Positions 35,546-43,568 of a DNA stretch of 64,000 nt are shown piece after piece. Both the position numbers and the translations under genes were made by a program. The stretch is from Marinobacter goseongensis (GTDB lineage: Bacteria > Pseudomonadota > Gammaproteobacteria > Pseudomonadales > Oleiphilaceae). The notes below the pieces were generated by a model. That model was not told the DNA's origin. It made no database searches and saw only the letters and a program-made list of their open reading frames with translations. The stretch lies in NCBI RefSeq assembly GCF_023156235.1, contig NZ_JAKZAI010000006.1, positions 124,001 to 188,000 of the forward strand, given 5' to 3'. Numbering within the stretch: the stretch's first letter is position 1; the number at the start of each line of letters is the position of its first letter.

Positions 35546-37671
35546 GTTCTGAGTACGTCGTTCGATCGGGGGATACCCTTGGTGCAATCGCCCAGCGTCA
35601 CCAAACCACACTGAGTAGCCTGTTAAGGTTGAATCCAGACATTGAGAATCCGGACAGAATATTCCCGGGGCAGTCGCTGAAGTTGCCTGCCGCGAACGAT
35701 GCGAACTTCTCCAGTTGCGAGGTGGGCCAAGTCACTCAGGAGCCCGCCTGTAGCGAGGAAATCGCGGATGTGGTTCACGTCACCGGATCGGATGAACTGA
35801 TCTTGCTGACAGAGGAAGAACTCGCCGAGTGGATCGAAGAAGAGGAGTTCGTGTGCACCCCAATCAGGGAATTTTACGAAAGGTTGGAGGAGCTCGATGA
35901 CGGCGCTCGGGATTCGGAAGTTAGCCCTACCGAGGGTGAGGGCCAGCTTATGTCTGACGTCCAGAAAGAGAAAGGGCGGCTGGCGGAGGAGTTGGAAGCC
36001 CGGTCGGTGCTGACTGGAGATATGCAGACAATACCTCCGATCACTGAGATCAAACGGCTGGCCGGAAACAAACACGTCACTTTTGTTCGCTCGGATAAGC
36101 TGAAGAACCATCCGCGTCGGTACTCCATCGCAGCGAGGGATCGAGCTCGTAGTCAGGGTTGGTTGACCGAAAACGGCTTGGATCCTGCAAAGCTCCGGGA
36201 TGCAATTCGAAGTGAATTGAACGTTAAATTCAATACAACGTTGTGGGAGCCAGATCAGAATGGTGCGCTCATGACGACATTGAACAAATTCTACGATGAA
36301 GCATCCTGGTCTATCTGGGGCGATGCACAGGCTCGACAGCAAGCGATAGACGAAACCGGATTTGACGCCTCAGCGGAAGCTCAGTTCATGCGCTTTGCGG
36401 CAGGCGCGAGTGCTTCCGGCGAGTTTGATCCGAGGAAAGGTAAAGTTCATCTACAGGCTAAGCTGGAGGGGCAGTACTCTCTGGCTCAGGGCAAAGTGGG
36501 TGTTGAACAGTCTTACCCGGTTAATAATCGGTCTGAGGTCAAAGTTTTCTACCGAGTTGGTGGCTGGGATGGTGAACGGAAAGAAATTTCTTTGGGGCAC
36601 TTTCAAGCAAGACTGCGGGCATCGTTGACAGGGTTTGCGGGTGCATCTGCGCTGATCGCCGCAAATGTGAAAGTAGATTCCAGCGATGGCATTCCAAATC
36701 TGAAAGGCATTGCAGCCAGAGAACGTGGGCAAGGAGCATCGATTGACGGGGGTGTATTTGCTGGCATCCGTGCTGGCTGTGAGATTGCTGGCGCACTGCT
36801 ATGGGCAGACGTTCTTTCAGCTCAGTCAGACTGGAAAACGCTTTGTGAAATAGGAAAGAAGGTTGAGGGGGCAGTTGGAATTGGGGGAGAGGTTCAGCTT
36901 CAGCTGAGATTCAGTGAGGTGACCGGAAAGTTTTACTTCAATTTTCATGCCGGCCTCGTCGTTGGTGTCGGTGCGTCTGGGAGTTTTACGCTGGAAGTGG
37001 ATCCCGCTAACATACTTGAAATGATTCACTTTGTTTACAAGGCTCTTGGTGATGTCGATTATCGTTATCTGGAGCTGTTCGATTCTGAAACCAGGTCTTT
37101 CACTTGGTATCGTCGTTTGGCTTTGTATGCCCTGGGGACGGGGGTCTCGTTCACCATTGCCGCAACTCGGATGCTGGAATCTGGCGTTGAGCTGATTGAC
37201 GGATTTTATGGAGAGTTTTTGGGCTCCTTTCAGACCTCCAGGAGAAGGGAGCAGCTTGGAGCCACTGTCGCAAATAACTTGATCACGGATATCACGGCAG
37301 GTGAGTCCAGCGTCATTCTTCATTCCCCCCCAGAAGTGAAGGGCCAGATCCTCGAATTGTTGATTCATGACTTCGGACTCACACCGAAACTGATGGACGG
37401 AACTAGAGCCAAAGTCCGTGCGATTGGTTTAATTCTTGAATCTTTTCAGAGTTGGAGAGATTTTGAGGAAAGTATCATGCGGATGAACCCCGACGGAGAG
37501 TCTCGACCAGATAGCTTCGATACCAACGTCGTTTCTTTGTTCACATTCATTGGAAAAAACGCTCAGCACTACAATCTGTTCAGAAAAATTTTGATGGGCA
37601 AAGCCGCGAATTTGGTTGGTCCGGTGCGCCAAGATCCGCATGCTGCATGCCGTAATTGCGGTATTGCATGA
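35542..37671 (+). CDS. LysM-domain T6SS effector candidate of unknown activity
   Basis: 709 residues. LysM covers about residues 5-48 (YVVRSGDTLGAIAQRH, then FPGQSLKLP). A charged acidic region (about 75-150) leads to a large C-terminal part with Gly/Ala-rich strands (ASLTGFAGASALIAANVKV, FNFHAGLVVGVGASGSFTLE) that could insert in membranes, and it ends in CRNCG. No lipase, nuclease, amidase or deaminase motif is visible, and there is no PAAR or Rhs part. Effector status is inferred from the vgrG-DUF4123 context. Codon use is more AT-rich than in surrounding operons. Confidence 0.7.
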   Translation: MSSEYVVRSGDTLGAIAQRHQTTLSSLLRLNPDIENPDRIFPGQSLKLPAANDANFSSCEVGQVTQEPACSEEIADVVHVTGSDELILLTEEELAEWIEEEEFVCTPIREFYERLEELDDGARDSEVSPTEGEGQLMSDVQKEKGRLAEELEARSVLTGDMQTIPPITEIKRLAGNKHVTFVRSDKLKNHPRRYSIAARDRARSQGWLTENGLDPAKLRDAIRSELNVKFNTTLWEPDQNGALMTTLNKFYDEASWSIWGDAQARQQAIDETGFDASAEAQFMRFAAGASASGEFDPRKGKVHLQAKLEGQYSLAQGKVGVEQSYPVNNRSEVKVFYRVGGWDGERKEISLGHFQARLRASLTGFAGASALIAANVKVDSSDGIPNLKGIAARERGQGASIDGGVFAGIRAGCEIAGALLWADVLSAQSDWKTLCEIGKKVEGAVGIGGEVQLQLRFSEVTGKFYFNFHAGLVVGVGASGSFTLEVDPANILEMIHFVYKALGDVDYRYLELFDSETRSFTWYRRLALYALGTGVSFTIAATRMLESGVELIDGFYGEFLGSFQTSRRREQLGATVANNLITDITAGESSVILHSPPEVKGQILELLIHDFGLTPKLMDGTRAKVRAIGLILESFQSWRDFEESIMRMNPDGESRPDSFDTNVVSLFTFIGKNAQHYNLFRKILMGKAANLVGPVRQDPHAACRNCGIA

Positions 37672-37691
37672 TTTAAGGAGTGGTGTCTTTG

Positions 37692-38660
37692 ATGAAGTTT
37701 AATGGGTATTCATTTTTGTTTTCTGTTTGTGCTTTCTTTACGGTTTACGGTTGCTCAGACCAAGTTGAAGAGAATGTTTCTTCCCCAGATGAGATTGAGT
37801 CTTTGATCACTCGGGCACAACAGAACCTCGTCTACGTCGAAGGTGGCGAATTCTACTTTGGAGACGTAGGGAACGACGACGGTGAGCCATTTAACTCTTT
37901 GCTGGACAACAATAAGCCTGCAATAAAAGTCAAGCTCGATGGGTATTCAATCTCCAAGTATGAGACGACATGGGGTGAACTTATGACTTACCTTCGGGCC
38001 AAGGGCAGAGCTGGCCAGTACACAAGCGAGAATGGATTTACGAGAGCTGCGATTTTGCCGGTCACGGCCAATGCAGACCCTTTATCACCTAATTACCGAC
38101 ACAAGCCAGCGCGGAGCCCGAATTTCAGTGAGGCTGAGGGCTATTGCGCATGGTTGGCAGAGCGGACTGGCCTTGAGTTCGCGTTACCAACGGAGGCTCA
38201 ATGGGAGTATGCCGCCCGGAGCAGGGGCGATGCCGTTCCTTATGCAACTGAGACTGGTAGTTTAGAGAACGATTCTTACTTGCGGCGGCCGAGTCAGTAT
38301 GTCGATCCATCAACGCCTGTGTCGGGCAACGGTTTAGTGTATTCAAGTGTAGAGCTAGAACGAAGGCCAGTAGGAAGCTATCCCCCAAACCCCCTGGGTA
38401 TTCACGATATGACGGGAAATGTTCCGGAGTGGACCCGCGATTGGTATTACGAAGACTTCTATCAATTTGCTGAGCGAGATAACCCGCACGCATCGGAACG
38501 ACCGCCGGGAAGCAAGGGAGAGAGAACCGTAAGAGATTGGGCAGGTCATGGAGACACAGTCGGAGGGCAAGATACGGTTTTTGGAAGATCGGGCGTATCG
38601 TTAGACTCGCCTAGACAGGGCTTCCGTTGTGTTGTCAATAGCTCAGAACCAATTGAGTAA
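37692..38660 (+). CDS. SUMF1 (formylglycine-generating enzyme fold) lipoprotein, candidate immunity protein
   Basis: 322 residues. A lipobox VYGC near residue 21 predicts a periplasm-facing lipoprotein. The FGE-sulfatase fold follows: VYVEGGEFYFGDVG, YEATW-like KYETTWGELM, LPTEAQWEYAARSR, GIHDMTGNVPEWTRDWY and a final QGFRCV. The active-site cysteines of true FGE are not evident, so an enzymatic role is doubtful. It follows the effector gene by about 20 bases; periplasmic SUMF1 lipoproteins next to T6SS effectors are plausible immunity proteins. Start chosen at the ATG 11 bases after TAAGGAG; other start codons lie closer. Confidence 0.8.
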   Translation: MKFNGYSFLFSVCAFFTVYGCSDQVEENVSSPDEIESLITRAQQNLVYVEGGEFYFGDVGNDDGEPFNSLLDNNKPAIKVKLDGYSISKYETTWGELMTYLRAKGRAGQYTSENGFTRAAILPVTANADPLSPNYRHKPARSPNFSEAEGYCAWLAERTGLEFALPTEAQWEYAARSRGDAVPYATETGSLENDSYLRRPSQYVDPSTPVSGNGLVYSSVELERRPVGSYPPNPLGIHDMTGNVPEWTRDWYYEDFYQFAERDNPHASERPPGSKGERTVRDWAGHGDTVGGQDTVFGRSGVSLDSPRQGFRCVVNSSEPIE

Positions 38661-38895
38661 CACTTGAGCATGCGGCTTTTCTAAGCGTGGGTGCGCGCGG
38701 ATGGCGTTTGCCCTTCTAACACAGGAATGGGGCTCTTCAATGGCGCTCGTTCTGGATCACTGGTAATGCTGTGCGTTTTCTGATGAAGCGCAACCTGGCC
38801 GGTGCCAAAACTCATGCGTCTATGTGTGGAACTGAATAAACGACTTCGGTGTATGTGCCCAATAGACTTAGCAAAGATTGTTGTGTGATGCACGA
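38661..38895. other. Gene-free stretch in the T6SS island
   Basis: Lies between the ends of an intact SUMF1 gene and an inverted truncated copy. I see no supportable ORF, no inverted terminal repeats and no transposase remnant. One 76-codon minus-strand frame lacks a ribosome site and any family resemblance. Confidence 0.4.
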
Positions 38896-39354
38896 TTAGA
38901 TACTCGCACAACGAAACCCGCCACTCAAAGGTACACTCGATTCAGGCACGACTCGTCGGGAAACAGTCGAGCTGTTGATGATTTGGCCGTGATAGTCCCC
39001 GCCACGCATGACTCTCTCAGGTCCTTTGAGGCCAGGGCCAACGGTAACAGCTTTGCCGGCCGCTGGGCCCACAGGATTGGTTCTCGCTGAATTCTGGTAG
39101 TAGTCCGCGTGATAGTAGTCATTTACCCATTCAGCAACATTACCAGACATATCGTACAATCCGATGGGGCTAGGCTGGTAACGGCCGGGAGGCTCCGGGA
39201 GTTCCCGGGAATCTCCGTCCAGTGACCAGGCAGAGCCATTGGCGCTACTTATGTTGCGCCCTGGCTCGAGCTCTCCGTTATTGGTTGCGTGACGCAACGG
39301 TCTGCCACCCGACCGTGCGGCATATTCCCACTGCGCTTCGGTAGGCAAGTCCAC
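38896..39354 (-). pseudogene. 5'-truncated SUMF1/FGE-fold gene
   Basis: The C-terminal half of an SUMF1 protein is intact on the minus strand: DLPTEAQWEYAARSGG, LYDMSGNVAEWVNDYY and a terminal SGGFRCASI. Homology stops abruptly before the LPTEAQ block; the reading frame continues upstream another 49 codons but only as antisense of the neighbouring DUF3592 gene. There is no signal peptide or N-terminal half. It differs from the intact gene next to it, so it is a separate, decayed relative and not a recent copy. Confidence 0.7.
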
Positions 39355-39420
39355 GTATATTCCCCACTTCCCGAAAACAGGCCGTTCTCGGGTACGGAAA
39401 CAACCATCAAAGGAACTGAT

Positions 39421-39918
39421 ATGAAAAAGTTCAACACCCTGCGGGTGATCTTTACGCTGATTGGCCTCGGCATGCTCGCTGGCGCCTTTTTCTCCTTTCA
39501 AAGCACCTCGACGTTTCTCGAAACGGCAACCGCCAAGCCTGGCGTTGTCACAGATCTGATCTATTCCCGATCCAGCGACTCCGGTACCTATTATCCGGTG
39601 GTCCGATTTGAGGATGAGCAGGGAAGATCAGTGGAGTTTCAGTCCTCCAGCGGCAGTAATCCCGCCAGTTATGCTCGTGGCGAGAGCGTTCGCGTGCTGT
39701 TCACGCCCGGTGAGCCGGAGTCGGCCCGTATCGACGGCTTTTTCTCGCTGTGGGGTATTGCACTCATTGTCGGTGGCATCGGGGCCGTCTTTTTCCTGGT
39801 CGGTGCGGGTATGTTTGTGGTGCCGGCACTCAGAAACGGTAAAGCAGAAACGCTGGTTCAATCCGGGCAACTGGTGCAGGGCGGGTACCAGCGCGTCGGA
39901 CAGAACACCGGGCGTTAA
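39421..39918 (+). CDS. DUF3592 family membrane protein
   Basis: 165 residues from an ATG with AAAGGAA seven bases upstream. Two membrane helices (about 7-30 and 110-135) flank a periplasmic or cytosolic strand-rich DUF3592 domain with YYPVVRFEDEQGRSVEF. Function is unknown; DUF3592 proteins occur widely, sometimes in contact-dependent or envelope contexts. Longer upstream frame overlaps the SUMF1 remnant and is not supported. Confidence 0.82.
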   Translation: MKKFNTLRVIFTLIGLGMLAGAFFSFQSTSTFLETATAKPGVVTDLIYSRSSDSGTYYPVVRFEDEQGRSVEFQSSSGSNPASYARGESVRVLFTPGEPESARIDGFFSLWGIALIVGGIGAVFFLVGAGMFVVPALRNGKAETLVQSGQLVQGGYQRVGQNTGR

Positions 39919-40033
39919 GCCCCCGTAATTCGCGTGGTAGTGCAGCCCCGCATTGGGCAGGGTAGACTGGTCGCTTTATTTGCAGGCCCGGGATTGTCCG
40001 GGTCGGCTTTCTGACACGTAACCAGGGCCTATC

Positions 40034-41140
40034 ATGGACGACCACTCCAGCCAGCACAATCCGGCAGCAGAGACCCAACGCCCCCTGTTCTCTTCCGACT
40101 TGTCGACGCCTATCCATGGGTTGTTCGTGCTGGGTGTGCTTTACACCCTCTACCTGGCTCATCAGATCGTTCTGCCAATCATCCTTGCTGTGTTGACCAG
40201 TCTGCTGCTGGCACCGCTGGTCAAAAAGGCTTACCTCAAATGGCGCGTGCCGCGCATGGTCAGCTCGCTTTTTCTGGTGCTGATGGTGTTGGCCGGTATC
40301 GTGGGGGTGGGCGTTGCCGTTGCCATGCCGGCCATTGAATGGGCGGAGAAAGCGCCCCAGGGAATCTCACGGTTGCTGGTGGGGGAGAGCAGTTTCAAGC
40401 AACAGATCGACCGGGTGACGGAATCCGCCAAGGAAGTGGAAAAGTCTGTTGAGGATCTGTCGGACGAAGAAGAGGCGGAAAAACCCACCACCGTTGTAAT
40501 GCAAACCGAATCCTGGCGAAGCCAGCTGATGAGCAAGGCCCGCAATGGTGTGGCCGGGTTGGCGCTTGCCCTTGCCCTGACCTATTTCCTGCTGGTGGGG
40601 GGCGACCGGCTGATCCGCAACCTGGTCAAGCAGTTACCCCGCTCCCAGCGAAAAACTGCGCTGCGCATCACCCGCGATTCCCAGAGCCAGATCGCGCAAT
40701 ACCTTGGGGTACTGGGCTTGAGCAATCTGGTGGTCGGTGTCACCACCGGTCTGATGAGCTGGGCGGTGGGGCTTCCGGACCCGGCGGTATGGGGTATCGT
40801 GGCTGCCCTGGCGCGCTTTATTCCCTATCTCGGGGTGATTCTCACCATTGCCTTGCTGGCGGTGGTGTCTGCCATCAGTCTGGATGCGCTGTGGATGATG
40901 GCCATTGCGCCCCTCGGTTATCTGGCGCTGACTACGCTCGTCGGTTTCTTCATTGAGCCCTGGATTCACGGCTTCCGCATGGCCATCAATCCGGTGGTGA
41001 TTTTTGTGTCCATCTTTTTCTGGGGCTGGCTGTGGGGCCCGGTTGGCGTGCTGTTGGCGGTGCCTCTGATGACGGTCATTCAGGTGGTTCTGAAACAGAT
41101 TCCCCGATTGCAGCCGGTGTATCGGGTAATCGCCCGCTGA
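40034..41140 (+). CDS. AI-2E family transporter (second paralogue)
   Basis: 368 residues with about seven membrane helices and a soluble charged loop (about 120-165, including a KSVEDLSDEEEAEK stretch). The C-terminal half has FIPYLGVILT and FFWGWLWGPVGVLLAVP, equivalent to the motifs of the paralogue at the left window edge. Substrate is unpredictable. It is a single gene about 110 bases after the DUF3592 gene. Confidence 0.92.
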   Translation: MDDHSSQHNPAAETQRPLFSSDLSTPIHGLFVLGVLYTLYLAHQIVLPIILAVLTSLLLAPLVKKAYLKWRVPRMVSSLFLVLMVLAGIVGVGVAVAMPAIEWAEKAPQGISRLLVGESSFKQQIDRVTESAKEVEKSVEDLSDEEEAEKPTTVVMQTESWRSQLMSKARNGVAGLALALALTYFLLVGGDRLIRNLVKQLPRSQRKTALRITRDSQSQIAQYLGVLGLSNLVVGVTTGLMSWAVGLPDPAVWGIVAALARFIPYLGVILTIALLAVVSAISLDALWMMAIAPLGYLALTTLVGFFIEPWIHGFRMAINPVVIFVSIFFWGWLWGPVGVLLAVPLMTVIQVVLKQIPRLQPVYRVIAR

Positions 41141-41239
41141 GGCGTGGCCCGGCCCCAACGGCATTCCCTGACAGTGGCGGTATTCTTTCCTATGCTGACG
41201 TGATACCTCTCACTCAGCGATTACGGAGGATCACCGCCC

Positions 41240-42382
41240 ATGATCCCGACGACCATGAAAGCCATGGTGCTCACCGGTTATGGTGGTATCGACCGGCTGC
41301 AGTACCGGGACGTGGTCACGCCATCACCCGGCCCTGGCGAGGTGTTGGTTCAGGTGACCGCAACCGCCAAGAACAACACCGATCGCAAAGCCCGGGAAGG
41401 GTTGTACCCCACCAAAAAAGGCGAAATGCAGTCTTTCCAGATGGGCGGAGAGCCCACGCTGCGTTTTCCCCGCATTCAGGGAGCCGATATCGCGGGCCGT
41501 GTGGTGGCGGTGGGTGAGGGGGTGAGTGAGAGCCGCCTCGGCGAGCGGGGGCTGCTGGACTTCAACATCTACGCCAATGAACGCCGCGACATCAACCTGA
41601 CGCCGGACTACTACGGCCATGGCGCCGACGGCGGCTACGCCGAGTACGCCGCGTTACCCGCAGAGCAGTTTCATCACATACCCAACTCTGAGCTGTCGGA
41701 CGCCGAAGTGGCCGCCATGGGCATGTGTTCCTACCAGACCGCCATGCATATGTTGACCTCAGCGGGTATCACCGCGGGTGAGCGGGTGCTGGTCACCGGC
41801 GCCAGCGGTGGCGTGGGCACCGCGCTGATCCAGTTATGCCGCATTCTGGGAGCGATCCCCTATGCGCTGAGCCAGCAGGACAAGTCCGATGCGTTGCTGA
41901 CGCTGGGTGCAGAGGCCGTGCTCGACCGTGCGGATATGGCCACGTTCGTGGACCGGGTCAAGGCCGAAACTGGTGGTAAGCCTTTTGATGCGGTGATGGA
42001 CCTGGTCGGTGGTGAGATGACCGATATCTTCATCGACGCCATGATCTTCGACATGAACGCCCGCAGCTCCTACCCCCGGTTAAGCATCGCCGGCGCCAGT
42101 GGCGGCAACATCAGTGAAATCCTGTGGACCCGCATCTACCTTTACCAGGTGCAGATTTTCGGGGTGTCCCATGGCACCCGTGAAGAAGCCGAGCAACTGG
42201 TGGCGTGGATTCGTGAAGGGCAAGTGAAGCCCGTGCTGCACGGCGCGTTCGCGTTGTCCGATCTGCACCGTGCGGAGGAGTACTTTATGAACCGGGCGAG
42301 CAATTTTATTGGCAAGATTGTGATTGTTCCCGACAGTCAGTGGCAAGAGCACGGCAAATTATTCGCAGCGGAGAGGCCATGA
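41240..42382 (+). CDS. Zinc-type alcohol dehydrogenase family quinone oxidoreductase-like protein (MDR)
   Basis: 380 residues: an N-terminal GroES-like domain and a Rossmann domain with VLVTGASGGVGTALIQL. No structural or catalytic zinc Cys cluster is seen, so the quinone-oxidoreductase or crotonyl-CoA-reductase branch is more likely than a true alcohol dehydrogenase. An insertion near residues 110-135 (DFNIYANERRDINLTPDYYG) is longer than usual. It overlaps the following racemase-fold gene and probably acts in the same pathway. Confidence 0.85.
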   Translation: MIPTTMKAMVLTGYGGIDRLQYRDVVTPSPGPGEVLVQVTATAKNNTDRKAREGLYPTKKGEMQSFQMGGEPTLRFPRIQGADIAGRVVAVGEGVSESRLGERGLLDFNIYANERRDINLTPDYYGHGADGGYAEYAALPAEQFHHIPNSELSDAEVAAMGMCSYQTAMHMLTSAGITAGERVLVTGASGGVGTALIQLCRILGAIPYALSQQDKSDALLTLGAEAVLDRADMATFVDRVKAETGGKPFDAVMDLVGGEMTDIFIDAMIFDMNARSSYPRLSIAGASGGNISEILWTRIYLYQVQIFGVSHGTREEAEQLVAWIREGQVKPVLHGAFALSDLHRAEEYFMNRASNFIGKIVIVPDSQWQEHGKLFAAERP

Positions 42383-43422
42383 TGAAACCGGAGCTGACCC
42401 TGCAGTTAATGGATACCCACGCGGGCGGAGACGTCAGCCGCATTGTCACCGGCGGTATTGCGGAGCTGCCCGGCGATACCGTGCGTGCCCGGATGGAATA
42501 CCTGCGTGACCATGCGGACGGCTTGCGGCGCTTGTTACTGGAGGAGCCCTACGGTATCCCGGAAATGTCCGTGGACCTGCTGGTGCCAGCCTCGGACCCA
42601 CGCGCTGCCGCCGGTTACATCATCATGGAGGTGATGGGGTATCCCATCTACTCCGGTTCCAACACCATCTGTACAGCAACCGCGGTGCTGGAAGCGGGCA
42701 TCGTACCCAAGCGGGAAGGCCGGCAACGTTTCATGCTGGAATCCCCGGCGGGCCTCGTCCAGATTGAAGCGATAGTACACAATGGCGTGGTGGAGGCCAT
42801 CACCTGTGAAGGCCTGCCCAGCTATATTGATACCTACCAGGCGTCTATCGACGTGCCCTCGCTGGGGCCGGTGAACTACAGCGTGGCCTACAGTGGCGGG
42901 TTTTACGCGCTGGTTGACGCCGCCGGTCTCGGGTTCAGTCTGACCCGGAATGAAGAGCGCACGCTGGCGGAAACCGCCCACGCCATTGTGGAGGCGATCC
43001 AGGCAGACCGGGGTTTTTCCCACTACACCCTCGGCGATGTCGGACCCTTGCCCTTCCTGCATTTCATGGGGCCCGTGGAGCGGTTGGCAGACGGCTATTA
43101 TCGCTCCCGCTCGGCGACCTATGTACACCCCGGAGTGATTTGCCGCAGCACCACCGGCACGGGAACGTCGGCCCGACTCGCTCTGATGAACCATGAAGGG
43201 CGCATACAACCGGGGGACAAACTGGAAACCGTCTCCCTTCGAGAAACCGGTTTTATCGGTGAGCTGACCTCCGTTGGGCAGGCGGGTAATCATCAGGTGG
43301 TGAACAATAACATCACGGGAAAGGGGTATGTCATCGCGCACTCGGACATCGTTGTTAATTGCGATGATCCGATGGTCGAATGCGGTTCCCTTACACACAT
43401 TCTCTCCGGCGGCGACGCCTAG
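42382..43422 (+). CDS. Proline racemase-fold protein with Ser/Thr in place of both catalytic cysteines
   Basis: 346 residues. The fold is that of proline racemase, hydroxyproline epimerase and trans-3-hydroxy-L-proline dehydratase. Where racemases have Cys in MCGH the protein has Ser91 (YSGSNTIC), and where they have Cys in SPCGTGTSA it has Thr258 (STTGTGTSA). Cys-Cys enzymes racemise or epimerise, while Cys-Thr ones dehydrate; a Ser-Thr pair is unusual and the reaction is unclear. A second ATG three bases earlier is also possible. Its start overlaps the preceding oxidoreductase stop, implying a shared transcript. Confidence 0.85.
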   Translation: MKPELTLQLMDTHAGGDVSRIVTGGIAELPGDTVRARMEYLRDHADGLRRLLLEEPYGIPEMSVDLLVPASDPRAAAGYIIMEVMGYPIYSGSNTICTATAVLEAGIVPKREGRQRFMLESPAGLVQIEAIVHNGVVEAITCEGLPSYIDTYQASIDVPSLGPVNYSVAYSGGFYALVDAAGLGFSLTRNEERTLAETAHAIVEAIQADRGFSHYTLGDVGPLPFLHFMGPVERLADGYYRSRSATYVHPGVICRSTTGTGTSARLALMNHEGRIQPGDKLETVSLRETGFIGELTSVGQAGNHQVVNNNITGKGYVIAHSDIVVNCDDPMVECGSLTHILSGGDA

Positions 43423-43492
43423 TTATGGCGCGGATCCGAGCTTTTCGGGACCCGTATCGGGAGGGATTATTGGGCTGCCGGTATAGCCTAAA

Positions 43493-43510
43493 GTTTACCT
43501 TTACGTAAAC
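43493..43510. promoter_or_regulatory. Inverted repeat, possible LiuR-type (MerR family) operator
   Basis: GTTTAC-N6-GTAAAC contains the palindrome TTTACGTAAA and lies about 60 bases before the acyl-CoA synthetase start. The spacing and sequence recall MerR-family LiuR sites that control branched-chain and fatty acid catabolism in gammaproteobacteria; this assignment is from memory of the motif. Confidence 0.45.
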
Positions 43511-43568
43511 ATAACCCTATGCTAAACCTACTGCCAGCATTCAATGATAACAACAACAGGAGCTGGTC

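Noticed and set aside
38681..38911. 76-codon minus-strand frame in the T6SS gap
   Set aside because: No ribosome site, no homology seen, and it runs into the end of the SUMF1 remnant.
39355..39501. N-terminal extension of the SUMF1 remnant
   Set aside because: This part is antisense of the DUF3592 gene and shows no SUMF1 resemblance, so the remnant begins near the LPTEAQ block.
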